NCBI GenBank assembly: GCA_965226755.1
Contig: CBDDDT010000003.1
Coordinates: 2,294,001 to 2,358,000 of the forward strand
Origin: Bog-113 sp965226755
GTDB taxonomy: Bacteria; Acidobacteriota; Terriglobia; Bryobacterales; Bryobacteraceae
Direction of reading: 5' to 3'
DNA: 64,000 nt
Every line of letters begins with the position of its first letter. The first letter of the stretch is position 1. Below are positions 35,331 to 43,707 of the stretch, in pieces. The position numbers were made by a program, and so were the translations under genes. The notes under the pieces are model-generated. The model worked only from the letters and a program-made list of their open reading frames with translations. It ran no database searches and was not told the origin of the DNA.

Positions 35331-36468
35331 AACGGATTGGTATCTCTTCGCGACCATCGTCGCCATGGTCTTCTTCGGGGCCGTGATGATCTTCAGCGCG
35401 TCCTCGGTGATGGCTTCCTTCAAGATGGGATCCAGCACTTACTTCGTGATGCGCCAGGTCTTCTGGATCGCGGTGGCGGTGACCGTCATGATGGCGCTCA
35501 AACGGATGGACTACCGTAAGTTGCAGCATCCCGCGGTCGCGTTTGTCAGCATGGGATTGGTGATCATTCTCTTGATCGCTGTCTTCTTCCTCGACGCCAA
35601 ACAGCATCGCTGGATTCGTCTCGGCCCTGGAGGCGTTCTCGGCGTGCAGCCTTCGGAACTGGCCAAGCCGGCGCTGATCATCTTTTTGTCTTTTTTTATC
35701 GCGCTGCGTTCGCGCGCGATAAACAACCGGTACACTTTGTTTCCGGCGGCGGCGGCCGTCGGCGTGGTGACCCTCGCCGTTGTGATCGCCGACCTCGGAA
35801 CAGCCGTGGTGCTTGTCGCCACCGCCGCCACGCTCTTTTTCATTGCCGGATTGGAGTGGCGGTTTTTCATGCTGGCCTTGTTGGTCGCCCTTGTCGGCAG
35901 TCTGTTCGCCGTGGCGTCCAAGCCATATCGCCTCACCCGCATCATCGGATATCTCGATCCCGGTTACAAACTGGTTGAGCAGATCGACAGCCGGTTCCAT
36001 GTCGGATTACAGGCCTATCTGAAGCGCTCTTTAACGACGAAAGACACCAGCTATCAGTCGGAACAGGCGAAAATTGCCGTCGGATCGGGCGGCTTGCTGG
36101 GACAAGGTCTGATGCAGAGCAAGCAGAAAGAAGGCTTTCTGCCGGAAGCGCAAACCGATTTTATCTACGCGATTGTCGGCGAGGAATTTGGCCTGCTCGG
36201 GTCGGCCGGCGTCTTGCTTGCCTTTGTTGTTATTTTGTGGCGCGGCGTGCGCGCGACCGTGCGCGTTCCGGACGATTTTGGCCGCTATCTCGCGCTCGGC
36301 ATCACCGCCATGCTGGTCGTGCAGGCTTTCATGAACATGAGCGTCGTGTTGGGAATGATGCCCACCAAGGGCATTCCGTTGCCCATGATCAGCTTCGGCG
36401 GCAGTTCGCTTCTTAGTACGCTGGCATGCCTTGGAATCCTTCTGAATGTGTCGGAGCATGCCGGATAG
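35314..36468 (+). CDS. ftsW: Septal peptidoglycan polymerase FtsW
   Basis: SEDS-family glycosyltransferase that polymerises lipid II at the septum with the ftsI product as partner; 384 residues, ten membrane helices. Seen: MIFSASSVMA, HRWIRLGPGGVLGVQPSELAKPALI, DLGTAVVLVATAATLFF, and GLMQSKQKEGFLPEAQTDF with the catalytic-type Asp282 before IYAIVGEEFGLLG, then FMNMSVVLGMMPTKGIPLPMISFGGSS. The start lies inside the end of murD. A second SEDS protein is encoded at 48034, fused to its own PBP. Confidence 0.96.
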   Translation: MAQRLKTDWYLFATIVAMVFFGAVMIFSASSVMASFKMGSSTYFVMRQVFWIAVAVTVMMALKRMDYRKLQHPAVAFVSMGLVIILLIAVFFLDAKQHRWIRLGPGGVLGVQPSELAKPALIIFLSFFIALRSRAINNRYTLFPAAAAVGVVTLAVVIADLGTAVVLVATAATLFFIAGLEWRFFMLALLVALVGSLFAVASKPYRLTRIIGYLDPGYKLVEQIDSRFHVGLQAYLKRSLTTKDTSYQSEQAKIAVGSGGLLGQGLMQSKQKEGFLPEAQTDFIYAIVGEEFGLLGSAGVLLAFVVILWRGVRATVRVPDDFGRYLALGITAMLVVQAFMNMSVVLGMMPTKGIPLPMISFGGSSLLSTLACLGILLNVSEHAG

Positions 36469-37543
36469 CCTCCTTTTCCTGATGGCCGGCGGCGGCACGG
36501 GGGGTCACGTGATTCCGCTGATCGCGGTTGCGAAGGAACTGCGGTCGCGCGGCCACGAAGCCTTCTTCGTCGGAACTGCGCGCGGGGCCGAGGCGCGCCT
36601 CGTTCCCGCCGCGGGATTCCGCCTGGAACTGATACGCATTGGCGGGCTGCAAGGCGTGAGCGTCAGGCGCAAACTCGCCGGCTTGCTCGGCTTGTTCACC
36701 GGCACGATTCGCCAGTATTCGCGACTCCGCGCACGCCGTCCGGATGTGGTTTTCAGCCTGGGGGGCTATGTAGCGGGTCCGCCCGTGCTGGGCGCCCTGC
36801 TTCGCCGCATTCCCGTTGTCGTGATGGAGCCGAATGCAATCCCGGGTCTGACGAACCGCTGGATCGCCCGCTTTGTGCGGCGCGCCTTGGTGAGCTTCCG
36901 GGACACCGAACGTTTCTTCCCGCCCGGCCGCACGGAGGTCACCGGTCTTCCTGTTCGAGAGGAGTTTTTCCGTCTTCCCGCGGGCACAACGGGCCGGCCA
37001 TTCACCGTTTTGATCACGGGAGGAAGCCAGGGTTCGCGGACGCTGAACCAGGCCGCGCGCGCCGCCTGGGCGCAACTCCGCCAGCTCGGCGCCGGCATTT
37101 ACCTTATCCACCAGACCGGCGCCGCCCACATTCAGGAGCTTCGCCCCGCGTTCGAAGCCGCCGGCGTTCCGGGCGAGATTTCGGACTTCATTCCGGATAT
37201 GTCCGCCGCGTACGCACGAGCCGACCTGATTATCTGCCGTTCCGGCGCGGGAGCTGTATCCGAACTCGCCGCGGCGGGAAAACCCTCTGTGCTGATCCCA
37301 TTTCCATTCGCCGCCGACGATCATCAACTGCGCAACGCCGAGCAGTTTCGCGACGCCGGAGCCGCTCTGCTTTGCCTGGATCGGGACTGGACGGGACAAG
37401 CCATGTTCCACGCCATTCGAGATCTCGCCGGTGATCCCGCCCGGCTGCGGGAGATGAGCGCCGCGGCGCGAAGTCTGGCCCGCCCTGGCGCCGCGCGGCG
37501 CGCAGCGGACATTCTTGAGGAGGTCGCGCGAAATACTCGTTGA
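36446..37543 (+). CDS. murG: UDP-GlcNAc--lipid I N-acetylglucosaminyltransferase
   Basis: Peripheral membrane GT28 enzyme that makes lipid II; about 365 residues. Seen: LLFLMAGGGTGGHVIPLIAVAKEL, the VFSLGGYVAGPPVLGALL loop, VMEPNAIPGLTNRW, TVLITGGSQGSRTLNQ, CRSGAGAVSELAAAGKPSVLIPFPFAADDHQLRNA and the closing helices. ATG 36446 lies inside ftsW; ATG 36458 is nearer the conserved start and equally possible. The stop is part of a possible promoter for murC. Confidence 0.95.
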   Translation: MCRSMPDSLLFLMAGGGTGGHVIPLIAVAKELRSRGHEAFFVGTARGAEARLVPAAGFRLELIRIGGLQGVSVRRKLAGLLGLFTGTIRQYSRLRARRPDVVFSLGGYVAGPPVLGALLRRIPVVVMEPNAIPGLTNRWIARFVRRALVSFRDTERFFPPGRTEVTGLPVREEFFRLPAGTTGRPFTVLITGGSQGSRTLNQAARAAWAQLRQLGAGIYLIHQTGAAHIQELRPAFEAAGVPGEISDFIPDMSAAYARADLIICRSGAGAVSELAAAGKPSVLIPFPFAADDHQLRNAEQFRDAGAALLCLDRDWTGQAMFHAIRDLAGDPARLREMSAAARSLARPGAARRAADILEEVARNTR

Positions 37544-37569
37544 CAGGGGTGTCTTTCGCCCGAAACAAT
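37540..37569 (+). promoter_or_regulatory. Possible internal promoter before murC
   Basis: TTGACA (37540-37545, a perfect -35 that includes the murG stop) and AACAAT (37564-37569, four of six) with an 18-base spacer, ending 11 bases before the murC ATG. The murG-murC gap is the only sizeable break in this part of the cluster. Confidence 0.35.
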
Positions 37570-37580
37570 AGCCTAAGCAA

Positions 37581-38978
37581 ATGTTTTTTTCTAAGCAGCA
37601 CCTCCATTTCGCGGGTATCGGAGGAATCGGCATGAGCGGCATCGCCGAAGTGCTGCTGAATCTCGGATATCAGATTAGCGGATCCGATCTGAAGCTCTCC
37701 GCCACCACGAGCCGCCTCGCGCGTCTCGGCGCCACCATCTATGAGGGACACGAGGCCGCCAACATCGACGGCGCCAAGGCGCTCGTGGTCAGTTCCGCGG
37801 TGGACGAATCCAACCCCGAGGTCGTGGAGGCGCGCCGCTTACAGATCCCTGTCATCCCCAGGGGCGAGCTTCTGGCCGAACTGATGCGCCTGAAGTATGG
37901 AATCGCCGTCGCGGGCAGTCATGGAAAGACCACCACCACTTCCATGATCGCGACCATACTGAACCACGCGGGCATCGACCCCACCGTAGTCGTCGGCGGC
38001 AAGGTCTCGACGATGGGCGGATCTAACGCCCGCGTCGGCCATAGCGACTTCCTCGTTGTGGAGTCCGACGAAAGCGATGGGTCGTTCCTGAAACTCGCTC
38101 CCATCCTGGAGGTGGTCACCAACATCGATCGCGAGCATCTGGATCACTACGCGTCCCTGGATGTGATTCGCGCGTCATTCACCGAATTCGTCAACAAAGT
38201 CCCGTTCTACGGGGCTGCCGTGGTTTGTATCGATGACGAAAATGTTCAGAGCATTCTGCCGGACGTTCGCCGCCGCATCATCACCTACGGCCGCAGCGCT
38301 CAAGCCGATCTCCTCGTCCATGACTCGTCCTGCGGTGATTTTCACTCGCAATTCCAAATCCGCGCGCGGGATCGGGAACTCGGTGAATTCCAGCTCAATG
38401 TTCCTGGCGAGCATAACGTTCTGAACGCCACCGCCGCCATAGGGATCGCGCTGGAGATGCACGTGGATCTCGAGCAGGTTCGTGAAGGACTGGCGACGTT
38501 CCGGGGCGTCGATCGCCGCTTTCAGATCAAAGGGAAGGAGCGCGGCGTCACCGTCATCGATGACTATGGACATCATCCCACTGAGGTGCGCGCGACGCTG
38601 GCCGCGGCGCGCTCCTGCGGACCGCGGCGCGTTCACGTCCTCTTCCAGCCGCACCGTTTTACTCGCACGCACCTGCTGATGGACGAATTCGGCCGGGCCT
38701 TCATGCAGGCTGACCGCGTATTCGTACTCGATATCTACGCCGCCTCCGAGAAGCCCATCGAAGGCGTAACCTCCGAGGCGCTCGTCGAACGGATGCGGCA
38801 GTTCGGCCACAAATCCGCCGAGTACGCGCCGTCTCTCCAGAACGGCGTGGAGGCGGTTGCAGACGGCGCCGGAGAAGGCGACATGATCATCACGCTCGGC
38901 GCCGGGAACGTATCCCAGGCCGGCGAATCCATCCTCGAAGCGTTGCGCGGAAAGGCGGCCGATGCCCAAAGCTCCTGA
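37581..38978 (+). CDS. murC: UDP-N-acetylmuramate--L-alanine ligase
   Basis: First amino acid ligase of peptidoglycan precursor synthesis; 465 residues. Seen: HFAGIGGIGMSGIAEVLLNLGY, VVSSAVDESNPEV, the ATP loop VAGSHGKTTTTSMIATIL, VVESDESDGSFLKL, TNIDREHLDHY, VPGEHNVLNATAAIGIAL, RFQIKGKERGVTVIDDYGHHPTEV, FQPHRFTRT and GAGNVSQAGESIL. In many clusters murB comes next; here ftsQ follows directly, overlapping the 3' end by 17 bases. Confidence 0.96.
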   Translation: MFFSKQHLHFAGIGGIGMSGIAEVLLNLGYQISGSDLKLSATTSRLARLGATIYEGHEAANIDGAKALVVSSAVDESNPEVVEARRLQIPVIPRGELLAELMRLKYGIAVAGSHGKTTTTSMIATILNHAGIDPTVVVGGKVSTMGGSNARVGHSDFLVVESDESDGSFLKLAPILEVVTNIDREHLDHYASLDVIRASFTEFVNKVPFYGAAVVCIDDENVQSILPDVRRRIITYGRSAQADLLVHDSSCGDFHSQFQIRARDRELGEFQLNVPGEHNVLNATAAIGIALEMHVDLEQVREGLATFRGVDRRFQIKGKERGVTVIDDYGHHPTEVRATLAAARSCGPRRVHVLFQPHRFTRTHLLMDEFGRAFMQADRVFVLDIYAASEKPIEGVTSEALVERMRQFGHKSAEYAPSLQNGVEAVADGAGEGDMIITLGAGNVSQAGESILEALRGKAADAQSS

Positions 38979-39738
38979 GAAAAAGCCTCGCGTCCGTTAC
39001 CGGCTCTGGATTGGGCTGGCCGCCTGCGTGGTGGCGTTTGCGTCCACGGCGTGGGCCGCCAAAACCGTTCGCGGATTCCTGTCGAGCGATCCGCGCTTCG
39101 CCCTCCGCCAATCGCCTCCTGGAGCGAAGAGCCGGGGAATCATCGTGATCGGCGCGAACTATACCTCGACCAGCGCGGTTCAGCAGGTCTTCGCGCAGGA
39201 TTATGGGCGCAGCATTTTTCAGACCGATATCGCCGAGCGCCGCCGCCGCCTGCTCGCGATTGACTGGATTGAAAACGCCAGTGTGTCCCGCGTCTGGCCC
39301 AACCGCATTTATGTTCGGATTCACGAACGCAAACCGGTCGCTTTCGTCAACGTTCCACACCAGGGTTTCCTCTTGGTGGACGGAGAGGGCGTCCTTCTTT
39401 CGCCCCCGCCGCGCTCTAACTTCGAGTTCCCCGTCCTGAGCGGCGTGTGGGTCGATCAGAGCGAAGCCGATCGGAAGTTGAGAGTGCAGGCGGCCCTGCG
39501 TTTGCTGGACGACTTGGGCCCGGTCGCCAAAGACGTTTCCGAAGTAAACGCGGCCGCGCCGGACGACCTGCGCGTGACCGCGGAAGTGCAGGGGAAGACG
39601 GTCGAGCTTTGGCTCGGTGACGAGAACTTCGGACAGCGTTATCGTAACTTTGCGGATCATGTCTCCGACATTCGAGCCGGCTCTCCGCGATCCACTGTTT
39701 TCGATTTAAGAATTGACGATCGAATCACGGCGAAATAG
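38962..39738 (+). CDS. ftsQ: Cell division protein FtsQ
   Basis: Bitopic division protein, 258 residues: a basic cytoplasmic N-terminus (KAPEKKPRVRYR), one membrane helix (about residues 14-34), a POTRA domain (IIVIGANYTSTSAVQQVFAQDYGRS, then IDWIENASVSRVWPNRIYVRIHERKPVAFV) and a beta domain ending near residue 250. It recruits FtsL/FtsB-type partners to the septum. Its start lies inside murC; ftsA starts 36 bases after its stop. Confidence 0.9.
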   Translation: MPKAPEKKPRVRYRLWIGLAACVVAFASTAWAAKTVRGFLSSDPRFALRQSPPGAKSRGIIVIGANYTSTSAVQQVFAQDYGRSIFQTDIAERRRRLLAIDWIENASVSRVWPNRIYVRIHERKPVAFVNVPHQGFLLVDGEGVLLSPPPRSNFEFPVLSGVWVDQSEADRKLRVQAALRLLDDLGPVAKDVSEVNAAAPDDLRVTAEVQGKTVELWLGDENFGQRYRNFADHVSDIRAGSPRSTVFDLRIDDRITAK

Positions 39739-39774
39739 ATTTCAATGGAATCGGGCAGCTTCGGGCGGTAAACG

Positions 39775-40986
39775 ATGAAAACCATCAATCAGAGCAAATC
39801 GATTTACACCGCCGGCCTTGACCTCGGCAGCACGGTCACGCGTTGCGTGATCGCCCGTCTGGATGGCGCTCGCCTCCACTTCGCCGGCGCGGGGGCGCTC
39901 CCTTCCGCGGGCTGGACGCGCAGCCGCGTCATTGACCGTCCGGCTGTCTCCGCGGCCGCCTTGAAAGCCGTGCAGATGGCTGAAGCCGAAGCCGGTATCC
40001 AGTTGGAGAGCATCGTCGTCGGATGCGGCGGCCTTACCGTGCGCGGCGCCAATACCAGGAGCCGCACCGAAACCGGACGGCCTCGCGAGATCGAACAACG
40101 CGATGTGAATCGCGCTTTCGAGCGCGCCGCCCGCGTTCAGTTGCAAGACGATCGCATGATCCTGCAACTCTGCCCGCAGGAGTTCGCGTTGGATGACCGC
40201 CCCGGTTTCCGCGACCCCCGTAAGATGATCGCCAGCAGTCTGGAAGTGAACGCCCACCTGATCACCATGTCCACGATGGAGCACAACACGATTGTGGATT
40301 CCGTCAACCACGCGCATCTCAGCGTAGACGAAACGATCTATGAGGCTGTCGCCGCCTGTTACGCTTCAGTGCTGCCTGAAGAACGCCGGGAAGGCCTGGC
40401 GCTCGTCGATATCGGGTCGCAGTCCACCCAGCTCATCGTTTACTACGGCGACGCCACCCAGCTCGCGTCAACCATCGCTGTCGCCGGCGACCATTTCACG
40501 CGTGATGTGGCTCACTTTCTCCGCGTCAGTTATCAGGACGCGGAACTCGTCAAGGAACAATTCGGCAGCGCGGTCTCCGGCTATACCGCCGAGAACTCTT
40601 TCATCGAGTTACCCGCCGCGAGCGGGCGCGAGCCGCGTGAAGCGTCGCGCAAGATCATCAATGAAATCCTCGAGGCCCGCGCGGAAGAGCTTTTCAAGCT
40701 CGTCAAAACTGAACTCGCCCGCGTCGGGATGGACCGCGTTCTCACCAGCGGCGTCGTGCTCACCGGCGGCGGCGCCCTGCTGCAGGGCATGTGCGATGTG
40801 GCGGAGCGCGTTCTGAACTGTCCTGTCCGCCTCGGTCTGCCGCTCGGTCTCATGGACTGGCCGGAAGATCTCGACTCGCCGGATTGGACCGTCGCGGCCG
40901 GGCTTGCCATGTACTCGGCGCGCCTCCACAGTCTTGTTGATCTTGAAAAGCAGTCCATCGGCCTGCTTGGAAGAATTTTGCGATAG
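39775..40986 (+). CDS. ftsA: Cell division protein FtsA
   Basis: Actin-like ATPase that tethers FtsZ to the membrane; 403 residues. Seen: YTAGLDLGSTVTRCVIAR (phosphate 1 loop), the 1C domain with a Gly-rich segment, MSTMEHNTIVDSVNHAHL, GLALVDIGSQSTQLIVYYGD (phosphate 2), VTSGY-like region replaced by VSGYTAENSFIEL, and VLTSGVVLTGGGALLQGMCDVAERV (adenosine motif). It ends with a short amphipathic-looking helix (SIGLLGRILR) that could bind the membrane. ftsZ follows by 21 bases. Confidence 0.94.
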   Translation: MKTINQSKSIYTAGLDLGSTVTRCVIARLDGARLHFAGAGALPSAGWTRSRVIDRPAVSAAALKAVQMAEAEAGIQLESIVVGCGGLTVRGANTRSRTETGRPREIEQRDVNRAFERAARVQLQDDRMILQLCPQEFALDDRPGFRDPRKMIASSLEVNAHLITMSTMEHNTIVDSVNHAHLSVDETIYEAVAACYASVLPEERREGLALVDIGSQSTQLIVYYGDATQLASTIAVAGDHFTRDVAHFLRVSYQDAELVKEQFGSAVSGYTAENSFIELPAASGREPREASRKIINEILEARAEELFKLVKTELARVGMDRVLTSGVVLTGGGALLQGMCDVAERVLNCPVRLGLPLGLMDWPEDLDSPDWTVAAGLAMYSARLHSLVDLEKQSIGLLGRILR

Positions 40987-41007
40987 CCGGCACCCAGAGG
41001 AATCGAC

Positions 41008-42180
41008 ATGTCTATCATCTCCACTGACCTCAACTCACTCAAATACGAACTCCACGAAGAATCGCGCCGGGGCGCGCGCATCAAAGTCATCGGCGTGGGC
41101 GGCGGCGGCTCCAACGCCGTGGCCCGCATGATGCTGGAAGGGCTCGAAGGTCCCGAGTTTCACGTTCTCAATACCGACGCGCAGGCGCTCGCCGTATCGC
41201 CTGTCCCCAGCAAGATCCAGATCGGCGCCCGCGTGACCCAGGGGCTTGGCGCCGGCGCGGATCCCAACATCGGCCGTCAGGCGGCTCTCGAAGATACCGA
41301 ACGCATCCTGGAACTGCTGCAGGGCGCTGACATGGTCTTTGTGACCGCGGGCTTGGGCGGCGGCACCGGGGCCGGCGCCGCGCCCGTGGTCGCTTCGCTC
41401 GCCAAGGAACTTGACGCCCTCACCGTCGCGGTCGTGACCAAGCCCTTCGCCTTCGAAGGCGCGAAGCGCATGAAGCAGGCCGAAAAGAGTCTCCTCGAAC
41501 TGGCCAATAGCGTGGATACCCTCATCACCATTCCCAACGATCGCCTGCTCTCCATCGTCCCGCGCGGCACCAGCTTCATGCAGGCGTTCAAAGTGGCCGA
41601 CGATGTTTTGCGGCAGGCCGTGCAGGGCATCAGCGACATCATCCTGACTCCCGGAATCATCAATCTCGACTTCTCCGACATCCGCGCCACCATGCTCGGT
41701 ATGGGGTACGCCATGATGGGAACCGCCGTGGCCCGGGGTGAAAACGCGGCGGTGGAAGCGGCGCGGCAGGCTATCAACAGCCCGTTGCTTGAAGACACTC
41801 GCATTGCCGGATCCCGCCGCGTTCTGATTAACCTCACCGGATCGGCCAACCTCGGTCTGCATGAGGTCAATGAGGCATGCTCCATTATTCGTGAAGCCGC
41901 GCAATGCGACGACGTCCAAATCAACTTTGGCGTGATCGCTAACGAAGCCATGGGGGACGCGGTCAAAGTGACCGTGATCGCCACCGGTTTTCGCGCGGAA
42001 GAACTCCGGCCTGAACCCGAGCGCCAGTTCTTCACGGCGCGGGAGGACTCCATGTTTGTCCCCGCGCCTGAGCCGGTCGAAGTCATCTCGGCGGTCGAAG
42101 AAGAATCGCTTCCGGATGAATTCGACCCGAACGACCTCGATGCGCCCGCGTATCTTCGCAACCGGAAACTGGTCAGCTAA
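41008..42180 (+). CDS. ftsZ: Cell division protein FtsZ
   Basis: Tubulin-like GTPase that forms the Z-ring; 390 residues. Seen: IKVIGVGGGGSNAVARMM, the tubulin signature VFVTAGLGGGTGAGAAPVVASLA, NDRLLSIVP, the T7 loop region LTPGIINLDFSDIRATM, and the C-terminal sub-domain. A linker of about 45 residues (rich in Glu and Pro) leads to the C-terminal peptide DLDAPAYLRNRK, the FtsA/FtsQ-interacting tail type. An AGAGGA ribosome site lies before ATG 41008. It is the last gene of the dcw run; a strong hairpin starts right at its stop. Confidence 0.97.
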   Translation: MSIISTDLNSLKYELHEESRRGARIKVIGVGGGGSNAVARMMLEGLEGPEFHVLNTDAQALAVSPVPSKIQIGARVTQGLGAGADPNIGRQAALEDTERILELLQGADMVFVTAGLGGGTGAGAAPVVASLAKELDALTVAVVTKPFAFEGAKRMKQAEKSLLELANSVDTLITIPNDRLLSIVPRGTSFMQAFKVADDVLRQAVQGISDIILTPGIINLDFSDIRATMLGMGYAMMGTAVARGENAAVEAARQAINSPLLEDTRIAGSRRVLINLTGSANLGLHEVNEACSIIREAAQCDDVQINFGVIANEAMGDAVKVTVIATGFRAEELRPEPERQFFTAREDSMFVPAPEPVEVISAVEEESLPDEFDPNDLDAPAYLRNRKLVS

Positions 42181-42211
42181 CCGGGGCCAAGCGGCCGTCG
42201 CCGCGCCTCGG
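42181..42211 (+). terminator. Strong hairpin immediately after ftsZ
   Basis: Starting at the base after the ftsZ stop: CCGGGGC (42181-42187) pairs with GCCTCGG (42205-42211, one G-U), a three-base bulge follows, then GCGGC (42191-42195) pairs with GCCGC (42200-42204) around a CGTC loop. Twelve pairs in all. No U-tract follows, so it may slow or protect rather than end the dcw transcript. Confidence 0.4.
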
Positions 42212-42222
42212 TAAACTGTACC

Positions 42223-43161
42223 TTGGATCACTTTGACGGTAAGCGCTTCTTGAATCCCGACGGGCAGCACGCCCCTGGGCTGCTCGAAATTCTTAGATGG
42301 AAGCTCACCACCCGTCCGCAGCGTTCGCCCGCCTTTATCAACGATGTGGAGCCGAGCGTCCCGCCGCCTCACCCCGGCGGTCGCGGAATCCGCGTAACTC
42401 TGATCAATCACTCCACCGTCTTGATCCAGCAGGAGAACCTCAATATCCTGACGGATCCGGTCTGGTCCGATCGGGTGAGTCCGTTCTCCTGGATCGGACC
42501 CAAACGGCGCCGCATGCCCGGCGTGCGCTGGCAAGATCTTCCACCCGTTCATATCGTGCTCCTCAGCCATAATCACTTCGACCATCTGGATCTGCCCACC
42601 ATCCGGCGGTTAGCCGCTGATCACCAGCCGGAGTTCGTCGTGCCTCGCGGAGTTGGGCGGTTTCTAGAGACGCAGGGCATCAAGCCGGTGCGTGAGATGG
42701 ATTGGGGTGAATCGGGCGGCGTGCGCGGCATCGCGGTCCATTGCGTCCCCGCTACGCACTTCTCCGGCCGCGGCGTTGCCGATCGAAACAGAACGCTCTG
42801 GTGCGGGTACGTGATCGAATCCCGAGCCGGCAACATTTACTTCGCCGGGGATACCGCGTTCGGCTCGCACTTCGCGGCCATTCGCAAGAGATTTGGCGAT
42901 CCCGTACTGGCCTGCCTGCCGATCGGCGCTTACCTTCCGCGCTGGGTGATGTCCCGCGTCCACATGAACCCCGAAGAGGCTTTGCGGGCTCACAACATTC
43001 TGTGCGCGCGGACCAGCATAGGGATCCACCATGGAACCTTTCAGCTTGCGGATGATGGTCTGGATGCCGCCGCCGCGGACCTGAAATTTCGGGTGATGCG
43101 CTCAACGAACCTGCATCCGTTCGTCGTCCTGAAGAACGGGGGGGCGCTCCCGCTGGAATGA
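42223..43161 (+). CDS. MBL-fold metallo-hydrolase (NAPE-PLD/RomA-like)
   Basis: 312 residues of the metallo-beta-lactamase fold. Seen: VTLINHSTVLIQQENLNILTDPVW, WQDLPPVHIVLLSHNHFDHLDL (the HxHxDH metal motif), VVPRGVGRFLE, CVPATHFSGRG, YFAGDTAFGSHF (bridging Asp) and IGIHHGTFQLADD (last His). The arrangement matches bacterial relatives of N-acyl-phosphatidylethanolamine phospholipase D, so a phospholipid or lipid substrate is possible. The start is taken as TTG 42223; no ATG lies before the conserved core. It follows ftsZ by 42 bases with a hairpin between. Confidence 0.88.
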   Translation: MDHFDGKRFLNPDGQHAPGLLEILRWKLTTRPQRSPAFINDVEPSVPPPHPGGRGIRVTLINHSTVLIQQENLNILTDPVWSDRVSPFSWIGPKRRRMPGVRWQDLPPVHIVLLSHNHFDHLDLPTIRRLAADHQPEFVVPRGVGRFLETQGIKPVREMDWGESGGVRGIAVHCVPATHFSGRGVADRNRTLWCGYVIESRAGNIYFAGDTAFGSHFAAIRKRFGDPVLACLPIGAYLPRWVMSRVHMNPEEALRAHNILCARTSIGIHHGTFQLADDGLDAAAADLKFRVMRSTNLHPFVVLKNGGALPLE

Positions 43162-43192
43162 TCTCGGCAGAGTAGAGGAGAATGAAATCGCA

Positions 43193-43612
43193 GTGGAAGA
43201 ATCCAAATCGTCGAAACGTTCGGCGTCCCGGCTTACGGTGGTCCGCGGTCACGCCACCGCATTCCTGCTGACCCAGGAGGACGCCGAGCGCTATAAGGCT
43301 TTGGCTGAGGAATGGATGGAGGAACTCCAGCCCCGCGGCCCCATGGAAAAAATCGTAGCCGAACACATCGTGAACACGCAGTGGCGGCTGAATCGGATCA
43401 CCTCGATTGCGCACAATCTTCGTATCCTGTCCGGCCTCGGGCGGGAGGGCGATTCCACCGGCGCCATCGACAAGGCGGACAAGGAAAAGACGCGCCTTTC
43501 CAAAATGCTGATCCGGTACCACAAGGAGTTTGCGCGCGCCCGGTCCGAGGATCGCAAGAGGCGGATATCGGAAGCGTTCCGCGGGCCCGGACAAAGTCCG
43601 CTCGTGCACTAG
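43193..43612 (+). CDS. Conserved protein of unknown function
   Basis: 139 residues, charged and helical. TAFLLTQEDAERYKALAEEW with MEELQPRGPMEKIVAEHIVNTQWRLNRI resembles a group of proteins common in Acidobacteriota and Planctomycetes that usually have an extra N-terminal region; here that region is short (KSSKRSASRLTVVRGH). No catalytic motif. The start is GTG 43193. A strong GAGGAG site at 43175-43180 is two bases upstream of an ATG (43182) in another frame that stops after about 30 codons, so the true start or a small coupled peptide is unclear. Confidence is in the reading frame, not the function. Confidence 0.6.
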   Translation: MEESKSSKRSASRLTVVRGHATAFLLTQEDAERYKALAEEWMEELQPRGPMEKIVAEHIVNTQWRLNRITSIAHNLRILSGLGREGDSTGAIDKADKEKTRLSKMLIRYHKEFARARSEDRKRRISEAFRGPGQSPLVH

Positions 43613-43669
43613 CGCGCCAACGTGAACAGACTTTAACCGTGCTCTTTCCGCATCGCCCGAAACTCCAGT

Positions 43670-43675
43670 TATATT
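43670..43675 (+). promoter_or_regulatory. Possible -10 element of the FHA-kinase operon
   Basis: TATATT (five of six) lies 33 bases before the GTG of the first FHA gene in a 95-base, comparatively AT-rich gap. The matching -35 (TTCCGC, 43646-43651, 18-base spacer) is poor, so an activator or another sigma factor may be needed. Confidence 0.3.
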
Positions 43676-43707
43676 TAGACGTAAACAGTTACTAGAGGTT
43701 CACCCGG

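Noticed and set aside
38962..39738. Calling the protein after murC a second BamA-type POTRA protein
   Set aside because: One membrane helix, one POTRA domain and the position before ftsA fit FtsQ.
41035..42585. A 516-codon open frame antisense to ftsZ
   Set aside because: It mirrors ftsZ codon for codon in a GC-rich genome, has no recognisable domain and conflicts with clear FtsZ motifs.
43193..43612. Reading the small unknown gene as a transposon relic
   Set aside because: Similar proteins are known to me from many genomes, but there are no terminal repeats, target duplication or transposase motifs here.
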